64,000 bases of DNA from Steinernema hermaphroditum (taxonomy: Eukaryota > Nematoda > Chromadorea > Rhabditida > Steinernematidae). Shown here in pieces: positions 1 to 12,610 of the stretch. How positions within the stretch are numbered: position 1 is the stretch's first letter; the number at the start of each line of letters is the position of its first letter. Made by a program: the position numbers and the translations under genes. The notes under the pieces are model-generated. The model was not told the DNA's origin. It made no database searches and worked only from the letters and a program-made list of their open reading frames with translations. Location: assembly GCA_030435675.1 (NCBI GenBank), contig CM059625.1, positions 15,252,001 to 15,316,000 on the forward strand, given 5' to 3'.

Positions 1-503
1 AATGTGAGCCACAGTCTGTGCCACAAAACAATGGCCCAGGCGCGATTGGATCGAACTATGTTTCTCACCAAACATTGTGAGTGTCTGTGTAAACAATCGG
101 GAAACCAATTTTATTGGCGTTTAGTATACAAATAGCTGAAAACATGTGAACTATGAACGATTTAAGGATAGCTTTTTTTGCAATACTTGATGCTGGAATA
201 AGACACAAAGTTGCAGTTAGTGGCTGCTGTGGGGTTCAGAGCACGTGAACACTCGTTACTGCTTAGCGATGTATAGTTTTTCCTCTTGTTGAATGATGTC
301 AACTGGAAACATTTGAATGTATTAGCTTGTTGTTTCGATATAAACTGCACAGAAAACGTTTGTGAACTTGCTTTGTTAGTCGGAAGCAATATTACTGTCA
401 ACATAATGTATAGACTTTCGTTTATTAACGCGTTTTCTAACCTTTCGCAAAGCACATAAACACAAAGATTTTTTAGCATCCCAAAGAAAACTTTCCAAAA
501 TCT

Positions 504-2764
504 ATGATGCAAACGAAACTTTCTACTTCCCGCCCTACTTACCATTTTTTTTGCCATCCGTTCACTTTCAGGCGCATCCCTCCAACATACGACGAGTACT
601 TAAATAAGCGGAGGGCGCAGATCGAACGCGTATTTCAACTCAACAACGAATCGGAGCCTATCGTCATCCCAGCGCCGCCGAAGTCAAAAACAAATTCGAA
701 CCGCTGCAAGTGCATTGCAATCCTAATCCTTGTTATCATACTCATCATTATTGGTGTAGCTGTAGGTTTAGTCTGTTACTTTGTTCTTCGAAGTGCGTAT
801 GTTTCGGAGACTGCCCTTCTTATCAATGGTATTTAGATGAAAACTCCAGTTCATCAAGCGGGTCACCAATCACCGTACCACTATCCTCTACACTGCCGAC
901 GACAATACTCACAACAACGCCTTACCCCATGAAATTAAATAAATATACGGTACCACTTGGTGGGTTTACAAATACAGGACCGTTCACTGCCAATGAATTG
1001 AGTAAGGCCTCAAATGGTATCAATTATCAAGAGATAATAATTTTCTCCTCTAGATAATTACATGGCGGCCAATGTGGCCCAACAGGACCTCTTCGTTGGG
1101 AACGGTTTATTCCAGAGTTCATACACTGTCGCTTTCACAAAAGCTGCCAATCGCCTGTGTACGAGCTGCTCGATTTACAGCGTCAATACAGTCGTTCCTT
1201 CTGAGAATAGCATTAATTACTGCTGTCAACCAACAGACAATAACGATCTGTGCAAACCATTCTGTTTGCTAGAGTAAGGCACCTTATGTAAAGAAGGAGA
1301 AGTTGAAATAATCGCAATTTTCAGGGGAAAATATCCTTTTGAACTAGATATCGGAAGATCGTTTTGTGGAATTGAGGCGAGCAAAGATGGCTCAAACTTA
1401 TATGTTTGTGTGAAGTCACAATCGGTAAGGACCAACATTCAGTGCGGTTTCTTACATATTATATTAGGCGGGATCATGTCAAATTTCTTTTTACACGGGA
1501 TCAGCATCAGTGACGAATGAACAGTCACATCAGCCGGGTTGGTTTACCAGTGATCCCGGGCCTTGTCCCAATATAGGTACGTTCATTTATAATCGAATGC
1601 AGAGAGGGGCTTAAGAGCAATTTTGAATATGCCTTTTGGTAGTTTAGGTTTTAGTCCAACCTTTTAAGTGCAAGGTATGAAAGCAGTTCTTAAATGTCTG
1701 CAAAGTAAATTGGGCTGAAAACCGTTTCGACTATCACTGTATGATTTAAACCCAAGATCTCGACCATCCAATGTGCGATTTCGACCTTGAAATCTCGTAG
1801 TTAGGTTTGTCTCCAACGGTTTATTGCTAATAAACGAGAAGAATACTCGATAAAACATAAGCAAAACGAATGAGAAATGAACAGTTTGAATGGTCTTCAC
1901 TTCGTACTGTAGGATATCAACGGGGTTCCCAAGTGGGAAAGGTCGAAATCCAAGGGGACGGCCGGAGCGGCCTTCAAATGCTTTCAATACCAATTATTCA
2001 TGGTAGAGGCGCAGTATGTTTAGCCAATACCCGTTATCATTTTTCGTTACTACAGCCCATTTTTCGAAAACATTTTAAATTGAACTTGCCTAGCAGAAAT
2101 ACCTCCCACCAGGAAACTCTACTATTAAGCAGGTAGGCGGTCATTGGCAATCTTTACGCCTTGAAACTTATTGCTAATGCTGGTAGTGTGCGATTTTTGA
2201 GAACAAGCTCCACTTAATATCGGGACTTCTTTCAATGAATTCCAGTCGCAAATGCATCTTAAATCAAGCCTAAAAGCAAATCATCATCATTACCTTAATT
2301 GAGCCATGACTTATGCGTGAATCCCTGTTTATTTTCAAAGCAGGCGTTCGTATACTGACTTTACAGATCGGATCGTCGAAAACTCGCTTCGAGGCGTGAG
2401 CACCACGGCCAGCTACCGCGAATCGTCCTCATTTGCCTATCTTCGTCAGGACACATCCGCTTCGTCGACGCTGTTTGTGCAGCACGCAGGAAGTCCTTAC
2501 AGCGTTAGCGGAATCCAGGCGTCGCAACTTCTCCTAACGACGAGACCCATTAACGCTCTGCAAATAACACTTTCCAATCCGGGTCGCTTCGTTAGCGTCT
2601 ACGTGGTCGCAAATAACAAGCTGACATTCATCCGCCAACTTTCACCTGCGTTCCCGTGGGAATCCATCGATGTCGACGCTGACGGCCGGATAACACTATT
2701 TGCCACCGACCACAAGAACGGACAATTGTTAGTGGAGCAGTTCCAGTTTGAGTTGCCGTCATAG
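504..2764 (+). CDS. Type II single-pass membrane protein, unidentified
   Basis: Six exons join in one frame: 504-792, 837-1016, 1054-1273, 1325-1424, 1468-1576 and 2367-2764, giving 431 residues. Every junction has GT/AG and matching phase; four introns are 37-51 nt and the last is 790 nt. The protein has a polar cytoplasmic N-terminus containing PPTYDEY, a basic stop-transfer segment (RCKC), and one hydrophobic segment at about residues 71-95. A Ser/Thr-rich stalk follows, then an ectodomain with cysteine clusters such as CTSC, CC and CKPFC. The last exon is cysteine-poor and ends QFELPS. I do not recognise the family. The start is uncertain: the ATG at 504 is in frame, but the run before 572 also looks like an intron end (ttcactttcag), so an upstream exon, perhaps near 31-80, could replace it. 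The large last intron shows no convincing exon. Confidence 0.62.
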
Positions 2765-5700
2765 TTGTTTCTCGTCTTCGTTGTATGTATATTATGAGCC
2801 TTTTTCAGCAATACGAGAATTTTAAAAACTACTCACTGCGACGTTCTTTGCCTCCGACCGCTGTCGTCTAGTGTGAGGAAAATCCGTGCATAGCAAATTA
2901 TTTCCAGCACATGTTTAGTCGCTTTGCGCACAGCATTTGTCCTTGTGAGTTTTGAAATTTAGCACGCATGAGCGGTAAAGGTATCCTATTCGTACCACCC
3001 TCGTTTTTGTGATGTTTTTTGTTCCGCGTACTCATTTGTTGTGTTTTTCGTTGTGCCTAAACAAATTCTCCTCGGTTGGCTCGCTGCAAACGCATGAGAC
3101 GAATGAGGTTGATGATTAATAGACAATGCTGGTGAATTCATATATGTGCAGATCGTGCGCAACTAAAATGTGAAACTAGAACCTTTTACGAAACTTTTGC
3201 AGGTTTTCAATTATATGGTGATTCAAAGAATTAAAAGTAAACATGAATGCATTGTATCGTTTGAAGAATTTCTCATTTCTGATTCCGAAAATGGAAGTTG
3301 GTGTGGGACCACAAAATTGATCGTTACCGTGTCCCTTTTCTGAGTGTTATCGGGTCCCTTCTAAAAAACCTTTTTCGATTGGAACTGTTCTAGACTTTAT
3401 GAAATATTCGTCTTCGATGGAGCTGAAAATTGGACCGGCTTCAGCGCCTATGACCGAAAAAATGTTAAAGTTACATTCAAATGATTGTTACCAACATCCC
3501 CGACGTAGAACCTAGTCTTCGTAGACGATCTGGGTAGTACCTTGACTGCCACTTTTGAGGTTCGGGTTCGACACCTTCCCGCGCCATTCTTTTTTGGTTT
3601 TCTCCGTTTCGTGTCATGTGATTATTTGCAAAAGCACATCACAACATATCAGCTACTTCAAGCACAGAACCGTTGTTGCGTCGTTGCACTGACTTAGACG
3701 TATCTTTCGAAGAGTGTTTGCATGGCTCACCTTTTGGGGTTAACATTCAGAAATATACGCCTACCTGTGTGCACGTTTTTAGCTTAATCGACAGATAGAC
3801 AGTTTGGAAGGTTCCCTTGTGAGATTGACTTTTTTTGTGCACCATAGGATGGTTTTTCAATTTGCTCTGCTATACTTCTTCTCTTTTTTTTCTACGCCCG
3901 TGCAAAGAACCTCGTTTAAAACGTCTATCAAACCGTATCCACCACACTTCGCAGATCCTCTTCCTGATAAACCATGTCGCGCAAATTACCCTCGTAAAGC
4001 GCCTTTAGAAGTCGAATGTATGCACTGCAAAGTACAACTCGTCCAGAAAAGAACGCAATAAATCGGAAATTAAGTAGCCATTTAGCTGCTAAACCGACTA
4101 TTACATAAAAGATTATATGACCTCCCTTATAGCGAAAAAGCGATCTTCGAGTAGTGAACTTAAAGTTTTTAAATCCATGTACCTTCGAATTTTAAGTGTC
4201 ATAAATCAGCGATTTCGAGTGATTTACTACTCGTCCCCGAGACATAAAGAACGGAAGCATAGCTGCAAAACAACTGCCTCAAAATTAACTAATGTTGCGT
4301 TTTGTGTCCGTTCTTCGTTCACTAAGCACTTTGAAGCGAAACTGATCAGGGCGATGTTCGGAAAGGAACGCTTAAATGAGGACGTTGTGTCTAATTTGAG
4401 ACGGAAGAAAGACAGCCGATTTAATCCTGCTTGATCCGCGTCCAAGAGTGCAGCGGGTATGTGAATGAGCGACGTTCACAAGCCAAAGTAGACTCGCACC
4501 CAACCCTTTCACACATATAATATCAAGAGGGCTTGCATGGGTGGGTCTGGCAACTTCCACCATAGTGCACAACGCTTATTGAAGATTCGCCTCTTTTAGT
4601 TAGGCGCGCCTTGGCACTTTAGGTAAATATATGCGGCGCATGTTTTTTCGGCTCTTCTGGTCGGCACGGTCACTAATTCCTCTAAGATCTTCTCGTTTTT
4701 GCTGTCGCGCGCACTTAAACGACCACCGCCCGTGGCCATATCGGAAAACAATTCGCCAAAACGCGCCAAAACGCGCTTCAGCGTTTCAAATTCACGCTCT
4801 CCCGATCGTTGTCCTTGACGTCTCATTAGCAACGGGAAGCACACCGGCCGATTTGGAAATATTTATGATCTCAAGTGGTCGTGTTGTTGGTCATTTGAGT
4901 TTTTAGTGCGTTTTTTATTGCGCCTCCCTGGCGCTGACGTTCAGTGTCTTAAGTGGCAGTTCGCGGCTTATTTTTCAAATGACCTGCTTTGAGCTAATCG
5001 CAATAGGTTGATTGCGCAAAAATGACTGCTATTTGGATAAACGTATTTGCTTAGTTTAGAGGCTATAATACGGCTATGATCGGCTTTGACTACCAGCTGA
5101 TCTGGCTGCTATTAATGATCTTCTCTTCAAGAGGCTTCTCTTTCTAATATTTGCAAAAGATAGTATGCAAACTGTTGAAGAGTTTAAGTTGGACGCTTCT
5201 CCATCTTCTGCAAATTATTTGTTAGAATATTCAGCATCCTATCTTAACCACAAGATTTCTATCTTAGATTATGCGATGCTGCACGTGAAAATGGCCCAAA
5301 TCTGCAAAGGGTTCCCCTGCTCCTGGCCCACTTTCGAAAGTCTCTCCAAACTTAGCATCGTCCCTCTTAGAAACGCGCAAAATTAGACATGAACATAGTT
5401 AATGCATCCGCTTCGCTTTGTCACTAATTTCAAAGGCTTTCCCGTCGGCTTAGTTTTCAAAACTAACTGAGCATGACGCCGTTTTGGGCCCGTGTGAAAT
5501 GCCTTTTGTTTGTTTTGCAAACCTAAACATGCTACGCCATGTAGTATAGCTAAACTTTGTCACTAGTTAACACCGTTTTAGTCTAATGAGGTGTCATTTT
5601 GCGTGGAGATTTTAGCAATTAGTTTCACCTGCTCGCTGCTGGCGGCGACCTGGCGGGCGAGCTCATTAACATGATCATGTCCAGCTCATGGCTACCACTT

Positions 5701-8700
5701 TACAGCTTCTCTTAGGTGGTTAGTGTCTGGTCATATCTATAGCGATCAGACCAGTAGATTCATATTTCACGGTACGTCTATCACAGTTTAATATTAACTC
5801 TATTCGATATTAAACAGTACTCGCTTGCTCTGATACTAAGGCTGAACTTAAATGCGAATGTGCAGCTGATAGCTCTGAGTGTCCAAAATTCGTGACCCAT
5901 CTATTGTACTCATGTCCTGGAGCCATTATGATTGGAAGCCCTGGCGTCGTATTAGCGTTGAACCCATGACATTAAACCTTCCCTTCAAGCTGTTTTCATT
6001 TTCCACCATAATAGGAAAGTTACTCATAGATTTAGATTTAAATTAGCTTATAAGTGCGCATGAACAAATCAACATTTTGAAATAATGACTTGTTTTGTAG
6101 CGGATGAAATGGCGCATATCGTTATTCCGAAATTGTGCGCTTTGGAAAGCTGCATCTACTAGGTGCGCATTCCCACGTTCCGAAGGCCCTTAGGCCAATA
6201 AGCCTAGCAATGCTGTTTGCTATACTTTTGCCGTTAATCACCTATCCGAATTCGATAACAATGAAATGTTTGGGTTCTTGACGTGAGTAATCACATTGGC
6301 GAAAGTAGTAATGTCTTCAGGCAATTAATATAATGCCTAGGCATTGGCCAGGTGCATGCATGTGGGAGCGCGACCGTTCTCCCGCCGGCATATTTTCTCA
6401 GAGCGGCCCATTTCTTTTTCCAGCACCACTATTTATTGTTATCGCCGGCCAAAGTCGGGGACAAGCGGCGACGGTGCCCGGCGTCAATACCTGAGTGCTC
6501 CGTTCCATTGAGACGGGGCTAAACGTTGCACGCTGGGTTCATTGTTCCTGCGCGTTTTTCGGACAGTTGTCAATCACGTAAGCCGATTTTGACTCTGTGA
6601 AAGTTGGATATTTATGTCACAAAATGTGGAGTGTTAGTGAAGGTCTTTTCTCCTTTAGGGCCAAGCATGCTCCTTCTATTCCTGTGTTGTATATGCTAGC
6701 GTATGTTCCCACGATATGACATGCAGCTTCTGGAGGCGATCCACGCGTCCCTTAAGGGGTAGCGGAAGGGAAAAGTGCGCGTGTATGAGCAATAGGGCGA
6801 TCCACACGGCTCAGCGATTTTGAATGCCGCGCGACCCTAGGTAATTTTTCGCTGGCTCACGAATATCAATATTCACACTTTGGACGCCTAAGATGCATTT
6901 GTCTGCCGGGCGTTCAGTCTACTACGTCATGCTATTCGTTTCCTAATTTGCGAGTCACATCGGGTCATTTTTCACAAAACTGGACTTGTGTTCGCAGGTG
7001 AACAGGTCTTCTTGCTAAGTCTGATATGCACTGTTAAAGAGTCTTGCTTTTCTACAGAGTTTAGAGAGGTTTATGAGTAGATCGGGTCATGTCATCGACA
7101 GCTTGGACACTGTCGCTGAGAATCCCGTCCCCCGCCCCCTATTGTTCCATTTAACCACCGACTTTCGGTCCTTTTTTATGGGGTGCACTACTAGGGCCCA
7201 CGCTGAAAATCCTCTTGAATATATAGCCCTCTACTTTAGGCACTGTCCTCAGCTTGTCGAAAATCCCGGTAGTGTTCAAGAAATTCACCTTAGGGCTCTG
7301 AAATTTACTGATCGAAGTTAAGTGGTGTTCAGCCGACTAGCCCCGATAAGATTTGAAGGAATGGTAGCGTAATTTCTCTCCATTTATCCAATCGAAGCAA
7401 ATGCTCATTTAACGCACAGAAGCTGATGACCAAAGTCATGTCGAGCTTGGGCAGAAACATCACGTATTTTCCAACATTTTTCCCCAAAAGCCAACTAAAA
7501 GGGACAAAATCCACAGTACACTAGTGGCGCCCCTCCAACGAAATTACATTGGGGCAAGCAACAGACAGTGAAGTTCAGATTTTGCCGTAAGGTTTGGATC
7601 TTTTGAGAAATCGACTTGGCTACCGATCGTAGAGGAGTAGCAAAAATATTCTATAAAGAATCTATAAAAAGCTTTTATCACCGTGAAAGGTTCCTTTAAG
7701 TGAGCGACTCTAACGACTTCTCGTAATGAGCAATTGCACTTAGCACCCACTTCCGATTACAGTAACCCAAACTCGTACTCGTAAATTGTACCAATCACCT
7801 TTTTTGTCCGTGCACTTGCCAAATCGTAGCACTGCGGTAACACTTTTGTCCCGGTTCAATTACAATCCCAATTATCCACTTATAAAAATTGAACTTCGTA
7901 CATCAGATTCACGACGGATTACGGTAGTTTGCGATCGGTGAGCACTTCGCGCAATTGTTATCTGACGCATATGATCGCGGCAACAATTCATTTCCCTTCT
8001 CTCGGCGATCCACTTAATAAATTCGTAACAAAATTACAAAACCTAATTAACGAGCTCTAACTCGCGCTTCGAACATGTGCGCCGACGCTAGTTGGTGACC
8101 GGCGACCGTTCGTCGGCTTTTTCGCTGGGAAATTGACCAGTTCGACTTTTTTAACGCTCAAAATCGGGCTTGTTTAAATTGGGCCAATTTGTTCCCCGTT
8201 CCTCTTTCTCACATGTGGCCGGCTTAGCTACTCGGCTCACATATCATATGTGGGGATTTTCGATTACGATCCGTAAAGTCGATTCCCACGGTGTAAAATT
8301 GCTTTTGCCCAAAGCACCATCCAGCGCTCCGTGGTAGAGTGTTTCCATGGCCGGGAGAACAGGGGCAACCTTCGGCACTCCAAACTCAACCGGCCTTCCG
8401 CTCGTCGTCGTTCTCCGTTCTCGCTCACACAGCAAAAGCGAAACTAATTAACGCGTACTGCCTCGAGGCGGGGCACCTAAGCGCTTATGCATATAATTGC
8501 GTAAATGTGGGCGCAGAAAGCAAAACTTCGGACGCTCTTTTGCGGCCTATTATTGCTATTATCTTTTCGCTTCACCATCATACGGACGAGCCGAAGTGGA
8601 GAGGATGCAAGAAGTAGGAGTGACGGAGTGACTAAATGACACCGGGCGCGGCCCGCTTTGTTATGGGCGGGCAAAGCGCGGGCAAGAAGTAGACGGGTTT

Positions 8701-9268
8701 GAGGGTCTCCGGGAGTTCCAAAGTAATCCTGTCCTGGAACATTGGCTCCTTTTTGTTGTGCTGACGTTGTTGTTTTGCCGTGTAAGCGACTATCGCTATC
8801 GTTTTATGTTGATTAATTGTGATGATTAGCTCATTTACAGGTGATTTGAATTGAAAACATTTCCTTCTAGGGGTGCTCATTCACACTTTCTCTGCGTGTG
8901 TGTTTTTGAGCAATTTGAGCTTTTCCAAACGATCATATTCTAGGGCATCCTATCGAAAATCGAGTCTTTCTTTGTGTTCTATGATCTCCAAAGGGATACT
9001 TATAATTTTTGGGGTTACTTAAGAACTGTACAATGCCTCTACGTAAGCGTCAACCAGATTTCCATGCCTTTCAAAGCTACGAGTCGATGCCGCATTAAGC
9101 GATAATCGCTTTAAAAACAACTGCCTTAAATAACTAAACAACGGTGTCGCGCACTGCATAAGTGACCACTCACTTCCGGCATCTTCGTGTTCAGGTCTCT
9201 ACCACCGGTATAGACTCCATTCGGTTATGTAACACGGTTCACAAGCACAGTTATGCAATCGGCGAGAG
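2765..9268. other. Gene-poor intergenic stretch
   Basis: Many short open frames occur here (for example near 3804-4061, 4117-4434, 4631-4906, 7073-7321 and 8244-8435), but none has a recognisable domain or convincing paired splice sites. The only structure I can point to is a tRNA-like repeat near 3510-3620. Confidence 0.4.
3510..3620 (+). repeat. tRNA-derived (SINE-like) sequence
   Basis: The segment contains a D-arm-like GGTAGTACC, an anticodon-arm-like CTTGACTGCC and a T-arm or B-box-like GGGTTCGACACC in tRNA order and roughly tRNA spacing. No acceptor stem closes. It is followed by GGTTTTCTCCGTTTCGTGTC, which resembles the tail after the copy at 14858-14970. This suggests degenerate members of one tRNA-derived repeat family rather than a functional tRNA. 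Confidence 0.4.
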
Positions 9269-11397
9269 ATGCTTTTGATCCTATTCGTCTGCCTTCTTCT
9301 CGCTCAATCTGCAGGTAAGAGAGTAGGTAAGCCCGGTTGTGTTTTCTCCTTCATTACCCAATATCCCACAGTAGTCGATTTAAAGATCCTTAGTTTTCGT
9401 AGAAATTGTAGTACCTGTTTTCCATTTCATTTCTAAGTTCCCAGCGATTATCCACGAATTCCTGAGAATCTGGATAATTGGATTTTGCAGCGGATAGACG
9501 GACAGCCTCTAAGCCGCAAATGAGAATTATATCGTAACCGTTATCGAATTACCAATACCTCAACTACTATCATAAAGATTGCTTCCTCAGGTAGATTCTA
9601 TTGGATCGGAATTCTTGGATCGTATTATGCTAAATTTTGAATTCCATTTCTCACATTTTACCGCCGTTTCTAAGCTGACAGGGCTTCAAAATAGAGGTCG
9701 ACAAAATGATAGGCGTTTTAGTAATCTCTATCGATATTATGCAAGGCCAAACTAGATTCCTTTTAGAAGGCTTCAAGTGCTTTAGCTGCATGTCGCGCTA
9801 TTACGGAGCCACCTGGCAGTTCGCAGGTTACTCCCGAATCTACATGGAGCCGCGAGCTTTCACCGACAACTGCCAGGATCCATATAAGCGTGGAGCCGAC
9901 GTCCCTTACATATACTGTGATGATCCTCATAACTGCATCTCGTTGGTGGAGGAGCTACAAATTGGTGAGTGTGTTTCAGAACTTTTAAACTGGTCAATCA
10001 TTTGTATTAAAACGCGCTGATTACAAAGTGAGAATGAGTGGACAATGCCCTGCGGCGATGTCTCATCTGAGCAATGTTTTGATCGGTGGATCTGTCCATG
10101 TCATCGGATGTCGACGGATGCGATCAGTCACTTATGACGTCTCTTAGTGCACGGTGCTTAATGAGCGGGCCAACATTTGGGGGAGCGCACAATCGCCGAG
10201 GAGGCGACCGACATCAGTCCGTCAGGATTTGGGCGATGCGCTCTCGTTCGCAACAAACCGGCAGTCGCAAATGCACATCAATTACTCTGAGGAGCTTATT
10301 CGGATTTAATAATTTGTCTTCCGCGAAAGATGATCAATGGCGAACGGTGTTAGTGTAAACAAAAGATGAACGGAAGAAATATGACGGATCAGCGGAGGTG
10401 TCCGATTTTTGGTAATAGAGGAATGAGTCGCAATTTGCTTTTAAGACTGAGATAAGGGGATCTCTTGAGTGCGTACTTTACAATACTTTGGAACTCATAC
10501 GACTGTTAGAATTTGTGAGTATCGCTATGGTTCTGGAGCTTTTAAAAATAGGTTGAAAGAGCTGCCCAGTAGACAATAATTTGTTCGGTTTCTTAACCTG
10601 TAGTCATCACTGACTCATGACTGGCCGATCTCAATAAGGTATAGGATATAACAAGAAAATCCACTATCGCAGAGTGACTCTTCACTACCTGTCTACCATA
10701 AATACAATGTCCACAAGTCGCGAAAACTGTCTGATAGACAGACAGTGAAGTGTGTGTCTACGTACGAGTCGATTTTTTGCAATTTAGAGCGGGAAAACAT
10801 TACTGCAATTTAGAGCGGAGTACTAACCCTTTTTTTGCTCGAGAATACAATACCATGCAAACAATTTCTCACTTCCTCTTCCGCCTTTTTTGAGTCACCT
10901 TCAATACTAATACTGAACGGAAGTATCAGATTGCAATGTTTTTTACCATTCCGAAAGGTAAACGCTGCCCTACAATTGCAGTGAGGTTTGTAGTGGAAAG
11001 GCGCCGCCAAATAACATCTTAAATGCTATACGATCACTATACAACTTGATTGTACTCAAATAAGAGCTTTAGGTGTCGGAGCGAGAGGCTACATCCGTGG
11101 ATGTTGGTCGTCCGTCTTTCTGTGGGGCTTCAACAGAACGGGAACCGTCGGCGCCCTGATGGACCACTCCTTCTGCTACAACTTCAACTTGTCACAACTG
11201 ATAGCAGGTGGAAAGCCTTTCGAATCAAGAATGAGGCAAACCACCTAATTCTGTTTTAAATAACAGCCTGATCCTTTAGTGTTTGCTCATGTAACGGTCA
11301 CTTGTGCAATGGCGAAACAGCCAGCTTCAGTTCCAGGACCGTGTACTCCACGTTGTGCACATCACTGGCCCTTCTCGTGCTCTACTTCGTCACGTAA
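9269..11397 (+). CDS. Ly6/uPAR-like GPI-anchored protein
   Basis: Exon 9269-9314 encodes a signal peptide ([15 protein letters not shown]). Exon 9767-9964 follows in phase and starts the mature chain with [10 protein letters not shown]; it carries further cysteines (TDNC, IYC, HNC). Exon 11073-11207 adds [12 protein letters not shown] and HSFCYNF. Exon 11280-11397 gives CSCNGHLCN, the typical C-terminal CxCxxxxCN signature of Ly6/three-finger proteins, followed by a hydrophobic tail ([10 protein letters not shown]) ending at the stop, as expected for GPI attachment. Proteins of this type act at the cell surface, often near ion channels or receptors. One junction is unresolved: the best donor after LIA (11208) is out of phase by one base with the CSCNGHLCN frame. 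A weaker donor at 11191 restores it. Introns are 452, about 1108 and about 72 nt. Confidence 0.68.
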
Positions 11398-11604
11398 TCG
11401 ACGTGCTCGCCGGCAATCTCAATTCAATACGGTTCAGATTCGAATCCTTTCAAATACGATGATCCCCCCTACTGCACACACACAATTCCGTTGTATGTAT
11501 GTACAAAAGCGAGAAAGAGATGATTTTATTGAATTTTCTGTTGGAAAAGCGCAAAAAAATGTGATGTGTTTTCGGTAAGCTGACACTCGCAAGTGCCGAT
11601 TTAT

Positions 11605-12610
11605 TTACGTCGGCCGTCTGATGAACTGAGACAACTGTGTGTAGGTGCGGAAGAGGAGCACAGATGTTTTGCCAACTTTAAAGTAGCACAGGTTGCCGTC
11701 GTCATAAGTGACGAACGAGCCGAAGTTGCGACCGACAATGCAATGCCAGTTACCGCCGTGCTTTTCGTCGAAGTAGTTCTTCAGGTTTCGCGCCACTTCC
11801 ATCTCATCATGCGATTGCTAAACTTGGTAATTAATCAAGTGGATCATGCTGACGGTGGGTGCCAACGTCGAGCACCTCAAGGGGACAAATTAAGGATCTA
11901 ACATAAAGCGTGGCCTATGATAGCGATAGTAATTCCATAAAAATCAGAGAATGAAACTTTGAAAAAGGTATATGCTGAAGTCAAATTTGACTAAGTATCA
12001 AAGCGGGTGTAGATTTACTTCTAAAGAGCTAATCCCAACCTGATATGAGGGTTAATAAAATAATGAAAAATGGAATACAGTGCCGTGCTGCTAATTCAAC
12101 TTCAGACCCAATCACGAAGTCAGCCGAAATCCCTTTACAATATTTGTCGAAAAAAGACTTCTACAAGGAAAGTTGGACGTTAAAAAGGCAGCAATTTTCG
12201 CAGATATTGTCGACAACTTCGTGAACTCATAAATCAACATGTTTCTTCGACTCTCTCAAGTGGTGATGTCGCCAATGTCAAACAATGAGCTTCACCCTGT
12301 TAAAGCAATTTGCTCATTTCCGTTTGGTCTGTTCAAAACAAACGTCGCCCTTATCCTTTAAGAAGCACTGTTCATCCGCGGTTGGCATGGCAGAAATTAC
12401 ATCTGATAAAATTCTTATTAGGAAGCTCAAAAATCTATAGGTTTATAGACTTTATAATGTAAATAAACCAACCCTCATTGAAGCGGAAGCCATATTACAA
12501 GCTTCTTCCAAAAGCGACTGCGGCAACGACGACATATGAACAGTAGCAAACTCCAGCTCCGCATCGTACTTCATCGAACTCATCAGCTTGTTCAAGTGTT
12601 TGATGGACAT
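11605..12610 (-). CDS. Dynein light chain, LC8 (DYNLL) family, divergent
   Basis: Two exons on the minus strand: 12610-12473 (46 codons) and 11817-11605 (70 codons plus stop), with a 655-nt intron in phase 0. The product of 116 residues aligns along the LC8 fold. The N-terminal helix is represented by VHMSSLPQSLLEEACNMA, and the second helix leads into FDEKHGGNWHCIVGRNFGSF, which contains the near-invariant WHCIVGRNFGS core. LC8 proteins are small dimeric hub subunits of cytoplasmic dynein and many other complexes. Compared with the usual 89 residues, this one has about 23 extra N-terminal residues and about 14 extra C-terminal residues after LLFR. An in-frame stop lies just upstream of the ATG. 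The sequence TAAATAAA at the stop means a polyadenylation signal overlaps the termination codon. It converges with the Ly6-like gene, about 207 nt away. Confidence 0.85.

Noticed and set aside
1907..1975. Resemblance between this intron segment and 50395-50465 (both with AAGGGGACGG-type runs)
   Set aside because: The shared stretch is short and GC-rich; similarity outside it is too weak to call a repeat family by eye.
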